Origin: Phialocephala subalpina
Taxonomy: Eukaryota > Ascomycota > Leotiomycetes > Helotiales > Mollisiaceae
Direction: 5' to 3'
DNA length: 64,000 nucleotides
Assembly (NCBI GenBank): GCA_900073065.1
Contig: FJOG01000001.1
Location: 3,520,827 to 3,584,826, forward strand
Below are positions 37,156 through 46,932 of the stretch, one piece after another. The notes below the pieces were generated by a model. That model did not search any database. It had not been told where the DNA came from and was given only the letters and a program-made list of their open reading frames with translations. Position numbers and translations under genes: made by a program. Positions within the stretch are counted from its first letter, which is position 1, and each line of letters begins with the position of its first letter.

Positions 37156-38639
37156 ATGCCACCTCTAGCGACGGTCGGTATTCTCTCAATTGGGGAGATG
37201 GGAATGGGGGTTGCGAAATTGTTAATTGCTCACAATTTTCGAGTTGTGACGAACATTGAGGGTCGAAGGTGGGCTCTTATCTCATTGTCTCCCCTTTCTG
37301 AGTTGTTCTTGGCGTTTTGATGCGAGATCTGTGATTTTGATGCTGTTACCCGACGATGTAACTAAGCGCTCGATGGCACCTCTTGCATTTTTCGTGATGT
37401 CCAGACCGTGGTGTTTTACTTCGGATGGTTGGCTCCATCGACATCACTAGATGAGTTGAATATCAGGAGTCGCTACGCTACCATTTTTCGCGTTCACTTT
37501 GATCCTCGCCGATGAGTGTTAGTCGAGGCGTCTTAGCGGTAGAGAACCTCGAAGCCAGCTTCGCCTCTGATTTTAGGAATCTTCGTCAGATGAGATACTC
37601 TCTCGCTCGTCTTCATGCCAGTTTCCCTACAAAATACATTTCTTCCTCGATTCCTTTGTTCAACATGGAGAAATGCATCCATCATCTGACTGTCATCAGC
37701 GCCGACACCCACGCTCGCGTCCAAAGCGCCAAAATCGAGTCACTCCCAAGTGACTCCTCCCTGGTCTCAGCATCAGACTACATCCTCTCCATCGTGCCAC
37801 CCCGCGACGCTTTCGCCACCGCCAAACGAATCAGCACCGCCATCACCGCACTCCCATCACCCAAACCAACGCCACTCTACTATCTAGACCTCAACGCCAT
37901 ATCTCCGCGTTCAGCTCGTGAGATCGCCATTCTCTTCAGCAGCACTCCATCAATTACCCTCGTCGACGGCGGCATCATAGGTGGTGCTCCGTCTCCCAAG
38001 GACCCTTCACTTGACCCTTCACCTCCCCCACCAAGACTAGGCACGTCGATCAACCCTGAGACAACGCACCCTTGGAACAGACCCTCGGTTCCTACTTCTG
38101 GCCCTCATCCTTTGGCTTCGGCACCGGTTTCCGGAAAGGATTTAGCAGAGACTTTGAACGTTCGCCATATCAGTGATGAGATTGGCTCTGCCTCCGGACT
38201 GAAATGCTGCTTCGCTTCTACAACGAAGGGATTCACGGCGTTGTGTCTACAGGCTTTCACCACTGCTTCAAATCTAGGTGTCTTCGACGAGCTGCAAAAG
38301 GAAATGGAGACCAAAATCCCTGGTTTGTGGAAGAGTAGTGGGGGTATTTCGTCTATGCCACCCAAAGCTTATAGATGGGTCAAGGAGATGGAAGAGATTG
38401 CTGTCACTCATGCTGAGGATGGAGGATTCGAAGGTGGTTCAGGGTTGGCCGGATCACAGGGGGCTGGGAAGGGAGGAGTGGGCATCTTTGACGCGGTAGC
38501 GGAGGTTTATAGAGCTGTTGCCGAGGATACGGTGTTGGGCGAGGAGAAGACTGAGAGGAGGAAGAGGGGAAGAACGAGGGAGGACGTTGCTTCCGCTATG
38601 GGAGAAGGCTTAAAGGAGAAGAGGAAGAAGACTGCTTGA
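37156..38639 (+). CDS. 6-phosphogluconate dehydrogenase-like NAD(P) oxidoreductase
   Basis: Exon 1 is 37156-37268 and exon 2 is 37700-38639, giving 350 aa. Exon 1 encodes the Rossmann start with the family phrase TVGILSIGEMGMGVAKLL; the usual GxGxxG reads GILSIGEMG. Splicing (ag|c) gives GRSADTHARVQSA. The rest fits beta-hydroxyacid dehydrogenase and DUF1932-type proteins: DYILSIVPPRDA, YYLDLNAISPRSA, LVDGGIIGGAP and, in the helical domain, GLKCCFASTTKGFTALCLQA. The substrate is unknown. The intron is 431 nt, long for this window, and contains an unrelated ORF start at 37512 that I reject as the true start. A Lys/Arg-rich tail ends the protein. Confidence 0.85.
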
Positions 38640-38871
38640 GAGAGTGGGTTAAGCAGGGCCAGCTGCCTTGACGAGAAATCAGCTCCAAGAAGCGGACATG
38701 TTAGAATGTGGAGATGCTTAAAGCACAAGATTCATTTCTGTTGCATATTGCTCTCCCCAAATATCCCTCTCTCATCCAGACATGCGAGGATTTTTGTGTT
38801 CACTAGACATTGGCAAGTGCCTTGACAAAGGTGCTTCTTGATTACATCTGCAAACTTCATGCTCAGGAGTG

Positions 38872-39780
38872 CTAGCAGTTTTCACTGATTTTGTGTTGCT
38901 TCACTCTTGTATCTCCCGTATCTTTCTTCTCCACGATCGAAACTTCGAAACTTCCTTGTTCCTTCAAATTGCCCCAAGAAAATCCCTCCAATTGACTCCA
39001 TCTCTCATGAAGAATTCCAGCTGATATTTTGTTCCTGAAATCTCCCTCCTCCAATAGGCCTACCCCTCCTACACCTGTACGCCTCCAAGTCTCGCCGGCC
39101 ATGTCGTTCCAAAATCATCCATCATGTTCCCTCCGTGAAATTACCTGCGTATAAGATAGCGGCAACCTAACTCGTGTGCGTGGTCGTCAAGGGAGCAGGA
39201 GAGAGTCCGAGATTCACACTGAGCCTCAAAGTCTGGAAGCAGTCTCATATTGGTAATCCCGCGGGCCTGCGCGATGCAATGGGCCATCCGAAGTTGGCTT
39301 GCTGCTGATAGATCTGGATCGCATGATTGAATTGGCCGCGTCTCTGGCTCGCGGTCGTGTTGGAGGCAGGCCTCAGGACAATGGCTAGTTCATCAAGGAA
39401 AGTGTTGAATGCTTGCCAGTGCGGACTGGTTTTGTTGAACTCTGTTGTCTCTTGCCAGAGTGGTAGTACCACGGTTCCGTGAGGTTCATTTGGATCAGAA
39501 TGTTCCTGTTCGTTGGGGACGCGATGCAATGGGCCATCCGAAGTTGGCTTGCTGCTGATAGATCTGGATCGCATGATTGAATTGGCCGCGTCTCTGGCTC
39601 GCGGTCGTGTTGGAGGCAGGCCTCAGGACAATGGCTAGTTCATCAAGGAAAGTGTTGAATGCTTGCCAGTGCGGACTGGTTTTGTTGAACTCTGTTGTCT
39701 CTTGCCAGAGTGGTAGTACCACGGTTCCGTGAGGTTCATTTGGATCAGAATGTTCCTGTTCGTTGGGGACTACTCGTAGC
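38872..39780 (-). pseudogene. Unknown family member A, tandem-duplicated
   Basis: On the minus strand the 5' part reads VVPNEQEHSDPNEPHGTVVL, then WQETTEFNKTSPHWQAFNTF, within a 250-bp unit present twice in tandem. The 3' part (39102-38872) reads WNDMAGETWRRTGVGG and ends in KISENC. A second family member at 48451-49123 (minus) shares the same order of segments, with PNPDELYGTIVLLLWQETWT and SPRWQAFNTF, so this is a real protein family of unknown function. The 250-bp duplication is not a multiple of three and breaks the frame, and an N-terminus like that of copy B is missing. It is probably non-functional. Confidence 0.5.
39271..39770. repeat. Perfect 250-bp tandem duplication
   Basis: Positions 39271-39520 and 39521-39770 read identically base for base, head to tail, with no spacer. 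The unit lies within unknown family member A. Perfect identity suggests a very recent event or an assembly error. Confidence 0.95.
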
Positions 39781-39789
39781 CTGTCCAAA

Positions 39790-40615
39790 CATTAGTAACT
39801 CTTGGGTATCTTCCAAGCCGTTTTGACCCCACCAAAAACACCATAATCCAGCAGCCCGAAAGCCTTGATTTCCACCACTTACCAGGCCAGGAAATCCCTA
39901 CAAAACACAAGGAAGCAATACGCCAATTATACTGGGCTGGGAGATCAATTGGGTGGCTTGTATCGCGTTACAGGCTTGGCAATTCAACAGTCCATCTCGT
40001 TCTTGGCTATGAAGCCCCAGAGCGCGAGCACCATTAGGCGAATTCTGAGATCTTTTTGATCCGGTGGCCGAATGGGTCCCTAATCCCTGTTCCACGTTTT
40101 ATTTAGTCGAATTATTTTATTATTTATAATTAATAAAATAATTAAAGGTAGCTAATATATATATCGCGAAAAAGAAAACAATTTTTATAAATAATAATAA
40201 CAAAATATCCAATAATTATATAATTATTATAATATTTTGGTGTTTTGGCGATCACGTGCATGGCTCATTCCTTTAAAATCTGGCCTTCGTAGTATCGCCG
40301 ACATGCAACCTTTTGCAACTCGGTATAGGATTCGTTCCTCCATTTAGACTGCCGTCTGCGCTGGTGCCATATATTCGCGTGGTAAAATGTGCCTAGCCCC
40401 GACATTAGAGCCTCGTGGCTGCCACGTAGGCTCGGACCAAGCCAGACTTTGTACTTTAGCCATGGGACACATCGGAAACGGTGTGGATGGCTGCAGTAAA
40501 ACCAGGGAGGCGGAGCAAACTGAGGCTCAGTATACAGTGTGTTAGTACACGCCTATCTTCACTCCTCCTCCTTAATGTTGAATTCTTCATATTCTCCTCG
40601 TATTTATTCTCGAAA
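39790..40615. repeat. Intergenic with AT-rich repeat relic (40090-40250)
   Basis: About 160 bp at 40090-40250 is almost pure A/T with sharp edges, like the other RIP-type islands. The flanks carry no gene signal. The stretch from about 40320 to 40615 is the likely upstream region of the HeLo-like effector gene. Confidence 0.5.
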
Positions 40616-41589
40616 ATGAGCTTCGGGTTCAGTGTCGGCGACTTTCTTACTCTGTCGACACTTGCATGGGACGTCTACAGTTCTTGCAAGGACTCGTCGA
40701 GAGAGTTCAAGGATCTCGCAGGCCAAGTAAACTCGCTATATTTTATTCTACAGAGTACGGCCGAGCACCTGCTAAAGCACCCCCCAGAGACCAGAGAAGC
40801 AGCGGAACTCGCGGGCATAACAACCCGGTGTCACGATAGCCTCACTGAAATTAATTGTTTGCTTCGAAAACACAGCAGCCTTGGGACGCAAAAACCACGA
40901 CGATGGGATATGATTAAGTGGGCTTTCGGGGACGCGCTACGCGCTAAAGACAGGCTGGTATTTCACGCCACTGTGCTCGCTGCGCTGAACTCCAGCCTGA
41001 CCCAGTACGTTTATCATCCCGTTGTCCGTCTTGACGTTGAAATCTCACTGACATGGAGGGCGGTAGATTTTCACAAGCGCGAGTTGAGAAGAGTCTGGAC
41101 ATGTTGATCCGACAGATTGACAGGGAAAACTCTGGACCGGGTCGTCCCGCCGAGTGCCTTTCGGGTGATGTTTCAACGTCACCACCAGCGCAGGGCAGCG
41201 TGCCCGATCCTCAGGAAGACAAGGCGAGCAACTTTACGGATGGAACGTTGAGCGACTTCACGGACGACACGCTCACCAATAATTCAGACTGTCCGAGTGG
41301 TGGTGGTGCGGGAGGGAGAGGAGGAGGTGGAGGTGGAGGATCACCACCCAGCCCCGTTATTAGCGAAGGCGGCTCTTTTTCCAGCAGCGCCTCAGGGCAG
41401 GGACATGTATACCAGCATGTTAAGGCAGGAGACACCAGCGTCCAAATCAACGGAGATATGCTCAGCACGCTCTCCTCGTTTCGGACACCAAATAATTACT
41501 ACATGGATGTCACTGCGAGTGGGAAGAGCTGGCAGATTAATGGGAATTTGGATTTGGAGCCCTTTTTGGAGCTGGTCAAGGCTCGATAA
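40616..41589 (+). CDS. HeLo-like effector with two C-terminal amyloid motifs
   Basis: Exons are 40616-41004 and 41067-41589, giving 303 aa, close to the 289 aa of HET-S. The intron (GTACGT, branch CTGAC, GGTAG) joins SSLTQ to FSQARVEKS in frame. Residues 1 to about 160 are helical, starting MSFGFSVGDFLTLSTLAWDV, as in the HeLo-like N-terminal domains of fungal death effectors and STAND proteins. A Thr/Asp/Ser-rich linker with poly-Gly (GGRGGGGGGG) follows. The C-terminus has two motifs, GHVYQHVKAGDTSVQINGD (242-260) and NNYYMDVTASGKSWQINGN (272-290), related to each other and to motifs in the next two genes. In known systems such motifs adopt a beta-solenoid amyloid fold that activates the HeLo domain to permeabilise membranes; that role is inferred here. 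Confidence 0.8.
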
Positions 41590-41945
41590 TATCCCCTAAA
41601 ACGCCAACTCGCTTACGCCTTTTAGCGTCAAAAAGTCTTGGCGGCCCCCCCTCAAAACACACTTGGAGAGGTATCTACCATTCTGAGCTATGGAATCTAT
41701 CAAAACAAGGTTCCTCTTTGTAGAGAGGTATATCACAAGCTGCGCATCCACAGACACTACTTTTCCTGCACCCAGATCCCTTCCTATTGGCTGAAATCTC
41801 TCCTAAAACCTTGCTCTTTTTCATAGGAACCCCCTCCCTTTTGCACACTGGACATTCACCCTTACTCCCCCTATAACTAACAAAAATCGATTCTGGCGCC
41901 TTAAGGGATAGTATGCGTCGTTGACATTATTGCACAAATCGAATT

Positions 41946-42256
41946 TCATTTCAATGCAGCGGCAAACGCAGCCTCAGACGTGTTCCCATTGACTTGAACA
42001 CTGTTGCCCGATGCTAGCGGACTATTGAACAAATGCTTCTCCGGAGCGATATCCTTTCCCACATTGCCGTTGAATTGCTTCGAAGAATCAACTGAGCTCG
42101 GGCTGTAAAACCGGTGACCGTCCATTTCAATCACATTTCTAATGAAGAACGTCAGCTCCGCCATCGCCTTTAATTAAAGAGTTTGATGTTGACTTACACG
42201 CCCGCTGCCACCTTAATAGTTTTCTTTTCGTTCGGCTTGAGTGATGGGGATGGCAT
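41946..42256 (-). CDS. 83-aa amyloid-motif-only protein
   Basis: Exons are 42256-42198 and 42138-41946. The 59-nt intron (GTAAGT...CATTAG) joins GV to NVIEM with correct phase. The 83-aa product has a short basic N-terminus (MPSPSLKPNEKKTIKVAAG) and then two motifs, GHRFYSPSSVDSSKQFNGN (27-45) and KHLFNSPLASGNSVQVNGN (54-72), plus an Ala-rich end. No other domain is present. It faces the effector gene tail to tail and is divergent from the receptor gene, with 858 bp between the two start codons, which could hold a shared promoter. Codons in the shared Q-x-N-G-N core differ from those of the neighbours, so the protein motif, not just DNA, is conserved. It could act as a seed, regulator or inhibitor of the cluster's amyloid; all of these are inference. 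Confidence 0.72.
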
Positions 42257-43114
42257 GGTCAAGGTGAGGTGGCTTCTGGAGACTAATGATCGTGTCGTAC
42301 GGAGGTACAGCGGATACGTATGGTCACGGCCTTGGTTCCGCTGCTTATCAATGCTTTGACTTGGATTCTCGCGAATTAACGGAGGATATGTTTAATGGTT
42401 CATTCAACAGATCTCCTTTCTACCGCCAGACCCTTATACTTTGTATACGCGACTCGAAATTGCTAGAGAAGGGAGAAGTTTGCACCGAATGCAAGCCACC
42501 TGGTAGGGATCACAAAGCCAGATGTGATGTATTTGAAACACCTGGCACTGTTAAAAAGTGCTAAGGCTCTTCTGCATCGCAGAGACGGCATATTCTGACG
42601 TAGCCGAGAGTGGGCTGCAGATGTCTTGACTCTTGACTCTTGAGTTGGCTTGCGCCAAAGCACCAGAGGGATTGTTTTTAGAAACGCAGAGGATGAAGGA
42701 ACTTCCCCAACCAACCGTGGCCTTCGATGCGTCGTCCCCGTACATCCAGCGCAGGCCGCATGTTTGGGCTTCGTACCGTTCGGCATCGTGGCGCTGCTGC
42801 CCGATCGTACCCGAAAAGCCAACCATACGTGGGCAACAATTTGTGCATGCAAGGAACGCCAGCCTCGCAATTAAAGTTTTTGGCTGATTTATGACGAGTC
42901 AACGGTAAGACAAGAAGGGGGCTTTGAGCGAAGATTTATGAAGTTAAGATATCAACACTGAACTACTCTCAACGCAGCGGGCCACCCCTCAACATCATTG
43001 TAGGACTCTAGAGAACAGAGACCTCTCCGGAGATTGCCTGCGCTATTGTTCCTCCAAAAACCCTGTGCGCTCTTACTGATTCTATTGCCTGTCGAACGTA
43101 CATCGCCGCTCCCA
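42257..43114. promoter_or_regulatory. Divergent intergenic region, amyloid gene/NLR
   Basis: This 858-bp gap separates the start codons of the small amyloid gene (minus) and the receptor (plus). It contains several short overlapping frames (42286-42564 and 42633-42902 on both strands), none with a motif. It must hold both promoters, but I see no specific element. Confidence 0.4.
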
Positions 43115-46100
43115 ATGACTGATTCCAGGCCAACCACGCCGGCTCGGCCAGGGGACAACGATTATAACGGCCCAGCATCGGAACATCTGTTGGCTCAGTT
43201 CAACGGGAATCCAGCCATAACCTTATTGCAGGCGCCATCCCCTGTCGGATCGTTCCCCGTGCCCGATTCCAGGGCCACCACGCCGAGTCCACCAGCGGGG
43301 AATGCCTATAGCCGTCCGATTTCTCCAAATTGCTGGGAGTTTATCCAGACTCCATCACCTGTACTTCCGCCCGCCTATAGCCGTCCGATGTCTCCAAATC
43401 GGTGGGAGTTTATCCAGGCTCCATCGCCTGTACTTCCACCCCTACCTAGTTCCAGGACAAACACTCCAGGTCCACCAGCAGGGCATACCTTTGAAAACCC
43501 AATATCACAAGGTGGATCTTCTCAGCACAACGGCAATCGCATTTCCAACATCGAGAGTCCCAGTATACACCAGCATCAGCAAGTTGTTGTCATGACACCA
43601 ATTGCAAATGATCTTCAGCACCGTAAATTATCTCCTTCCTAGCACTTTGTGCAATGGGGGACTGTGAAACAATTTCAGGTCTAATTTGGTTTCAGAAAAC
43701 CCGCAGTCTCAGGGCATCCAAGAGTCTATAGAAGGTCTGCAGTCATTGCACTTCAAAGAGATGACTTCGCGAAAATGTCTGATTACTAAAAATTGTGAGG
43801 GTACCTGTGGGTGGCTGCTTGGACATGGCAAGTATCGAACATGGAAGATGCCTGGGGCAATTCGTTGTGGACAAGTTGCATGTTCTCCTCACTGCTTTCT
43901 AAATGGGTAACTAACTAATCTGGTAGCAGCAACGAAATGACGTACGTCATGTGACAGATGAAGCCAGTGATATCCTTTGGATAACGGGCATGCCTGGGAG
44001 TGGCAAGTCAACCTTGTTGAAGTACGCCGCTCAGGAGACGGAAAAGTCGAGCCCTGCTTGTATCGTGGCTTCCTTTTTCTTCTCTCGAAGTGGTACCCAG
44101 ATGCAACGGAGCGCTCTTGGGCTCTTTCGCTCCCTCTTGCACCAGCTCTTCACACCAAGCCTTCAGTTGCCTGACTTCTTCCTGCAAACTTTTAGAGCGA
44201 AGCGCAATACGAAAGGAAAGTCAGGCGAAGATTGGGAATGGCATAAGGAGGAGCTTCAAAACTTCTTCAACTTATACGTTGCATCAAGTCGATATCGAAT
44301 ACTAATCTTCATCGACGCTCTGGACGAATGTACAGAAGATGATCCGTGGCAGCTGGTGCATTACTTTAAGACCCTAGCAGCATCAGCCGATTCCACTCTT
44401 AGTATCTGCTTTTCCTGTCGACATATCCCCAGCATCGGACCCAGCGATGACGATGCTCACACCATCTGCGTCGAGAAGGAAAATGAAAAGGACATCTCGA
44501 CTTATATCACAGCAAACCTGAAACCTGCTTTCAAAGAGGAGGCTGAGGAGCAACATATTAAAGATATCAGAAGAGAGATATCGGCAAAGGCCTCTGGTAG
44601 CTTTCAATGGGTTGAGCTCGCCATTGAAAAGACTCTTTCCTTTCGAAGGAAGGGAAAATCCGTGAAAACCATCCTAAATATGCTTCTGCAGATACCACAA
44701 GCTCTAGATGGACTCTATCGCCAAATCCTAATCAATATCGATAAAGAAGAGCGGTCTGAGGCCCTACATCTTATGCAATGGGTCTGCTTAGCCGCTCGGC
44801 CTCTAGCATTGACAGAGTTGCGATTGGCGATGGCTTCTGACTGGGCAGACCCACGGCAGCGACCTCACCAAAACCATGGTGAGCTGGAGAAGTCTGAGGA
44901 CTACGAGAATGACGCGCAGATGAAAAGGCTGGTAGAGAACCTCTCAGGTGGCCTTGTTGAGGTCAAGAGCGAGAAGCGCGAGGAACCCGAGTGTACGGTG
45001 CAGCTGATCCATCAATCTGTCTACGATTTTCTCGTTCTGGGCGGCATCCAGATTCTTAATGAATCCAAAGACATCCGCCACTCAATTGGGCAAGGGCACC
45101 ATCGCATGGCAAGAGCCTGTATCAACTATGCTACTTTAGCAGATGTTCATCTTGCAGTCCGGACAGGTCAGACACAGCAGTTCCCTTTTCTGTCCTACGC
45201 TGTCAAATCCTGGGTATGGCACGCAAAAAAAGCCGAGGCAAGTGGCATCTCTCAAGATGACCTGCCCGAGCGGTTTCAAGGCCCATTCGGTGGCTTTCTT
45301 CAGCGTTGGATTGATGCGTATCGGGCGATTGACCCTAGTTCAGAAGGATGCCCAGACGGACGGGCGACCTTGCTCCATGTAACCTCGGAACATGGAATCC
45401 TGAGCGTCGTCAAGACCTTGCTCCTCGAACCTGCCCTTGACATTAACTCTTTTAACAACAAGAAACGAACCCCGTTGTCATATGCCGCAGAAAAGGGGCA
45501 CGGGGAGGTAGTTAAGGCATTGCTGGACGCGGGTGCCAATGCAAACCTCAAGGATATCAATGGGCGAACACCCTTGTGGTATGCAACAAGGAATAAAAAT
45601 GCGGGAGTACTCGAACTCTTGCTCAAAAGTGATAGCACGAAGTATGACATCCGGAGGTGGCTGTGGTATGCGGCAAGGAATGGGTATGAGGATGTAATTA
45701 GGGTATTGCTGGAGAAGGGGGTTGATCCAAATTCCAAAGACAGCGCCGAACGGACATTGCTGTGGCATGCCGCGGGGAAAGGTCATATGGGCTTAGTGAC
45801 ATTTCTGCTCGAGAAAGGTGCAGTTGTCGATTCAAGAGACACCTGGGGTCAAACGCCTGTATTCTCGGCTACGAACAATGGTCACTATGAAGTGGTCGAT
45901 CTGCTCTTGAGGCAGAAGGCCGACGTCAAGTCCAGTGATAAAGAAGGTCGAACGCCCTTATCATTGGCTGCGGATAACGGCCATGCCACATTGGTTACCC
46001 TGCTGCTCGCAGAAAATGTCGACGTGGATCTAAGTGATGAAAAGGGCAGGGCACCATTGTGGTACGCTGCTCATAATGGTCACGCACGGGTGGTGGAGAT

Positions 46101-46134
46101 ATTGCTTGAGAATGGTGCCGGCAAGAAGGCCTAG
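43115..46134 (+). CDS. NACHT-ankyrin receptor with N-terminal amyloid motifs
   Basis: Exons are 43115-43622, 43696-43874 and 43927-46134, giving 964 aa. Intron 1 (GTAAAT...TTTCAG) is clear; the second (about 43875-43926, branch CTAAC, GTAG) has a weak donor. The N-terminus bears two motifs, DNDYNGPASEHLLAQFNGN (14-32) and GHTFENPISQGGSSQHNGN (123-141), separated by a Pro-rich region with a 23-residue unit repeated twice. Next is a pre-NACHT segment (SLHFKEMTSRKCLITKNCEG), then NACHT with Walker A GMPGSGKST and Walker B LIFIDALDE. A winged-helix-like part (IHQSVYDFLV) and at least six ankyrin repeats follow (TPLSYAAEKGHGEVVKALLD and others). NLRs of this layout sense ligands and template amyloid folding of a HeLo effector. 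The ankyrin tail probably once extended further. Confidence 0.82.
43304..43441. repeat. 69-bp tandem coding repeat in receptor N-terminus
   Basis: Units at 43304-43372 and 43373-43441 are over 85 percent identical and encode a 23-residue Pro-rich repeat containing YSRPxSPNxWEFIQ and PSPVLPP. The unit keeps the frame and lies between the two amyloid motifs. Confidence 0.9.
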
Positions 46135-46197
46135 ACATGTTTGGATAGGGGAGATGATGATTTAGTGCAGTAGAGGCGGGGGCGCCACTACCTTGTA

Positions 46198-46420
46198 CGA
46201 AAGGGGTTTGTCAAAATTAATGCAACACGACAAGGGTATGCTATCCCCTGAGTTATATACCAATTCTGACTTAAAATCCACTAAATTAATACTTAAATGT
46301 AGCTTAAGTCTAGTACTTTAATGCTATCTATTTGTTCTCTAAGAATATGTAATTTTGTTGTGGTTTACAAGGGATAGTATACCCTTGTCGTGTTGCATTA
46401 ATTTTGACAACCCCCTTTCG
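46198..46420. mobile_element. MITE, 50-bp TIRs, TA target site
   Basis: The element is 223 bp with terminal inverted repeats of 50 bp (two mismatches), each beginning CGAAAGGGG at the outer end. A TA dinucleotide flanks both sides (46196-46197 and 46421-46422), the target duplication of Tc1/mariner elements. The centre is AT-rich and non-coding. It lies 63 bp after the receptor stop codon. An ankyrin-like segment is readable just beyond it, so it inserted into the former 3' part of the receptor gene or into its decaying tail. Confidence 0.9.
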
Positions 46421-46422
46421 TA

Positions 46423-46600
46423 CCATATGCATTAAAGGTGGGGCATGAGGCGGGGGTAACACTGTTTCTTGAAAAAGGGGTCAGCGCGAACAGCCAACCC
46501 GGTATTGCGTTCAGCAAAGCATTCAAGGTTGGAACAGTTTCTGCTGCCTTGCATGTAGTTTTTAGGGTCCTACAAAACTCTTACGAGTCACAGTAAGAGA
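46423..46600 (+). pseudogene. Detached ankyrin-repeat remnant
   Basis: From about 46428 the plus strand reads ALKVGHEAGVTLFLEKGVSA followed by NSQPGIA, which matches the ankyrin pattern of the upstream receptor (compare GHMGLVTFLLEKGAVVDS). The frame stops near 46595. It is separated from the receptor's last repeat by a TAG stop and the MITE, so it is best read as the lost end of that gene. Confidence 0.6.
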
Positions 46601-46932
46601 GAATTCTTGTTTAAGCCGCTACTCCGTGGGTGAGCTGTCAGGACAGACTTGGGAGGAAATAACGGGAAGGGCAATCATGTAAGGACTGATCATTATCGTA
46701 ACTCATTTTTGATAGTCTGCCTGACAGTAGTGATTTTGGATTCTGTTTTCTCCACAGATACGGGGCGCCGAAACATAAGAAGCCCTCCAATCTAAATGAA
46801 CGACATCCAAAGCTGATGACCATCATGAAGACGTAGAGTGAAGGCTCCTCCCTGTCCACCCTACAACGCATGCTGTAAATGCGTCCAGACAAACCATTTC
46901 CGAACACCATACAAACACGAATAGCCTTACTA

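Noticed and set aside
37512..37699. ATG at 37512 as start of the dehydrogenase
   Set aside because: The Rossmann start lies in exon 1 at 37156 and splices to 37700 in frame, so this ATG is intronic.
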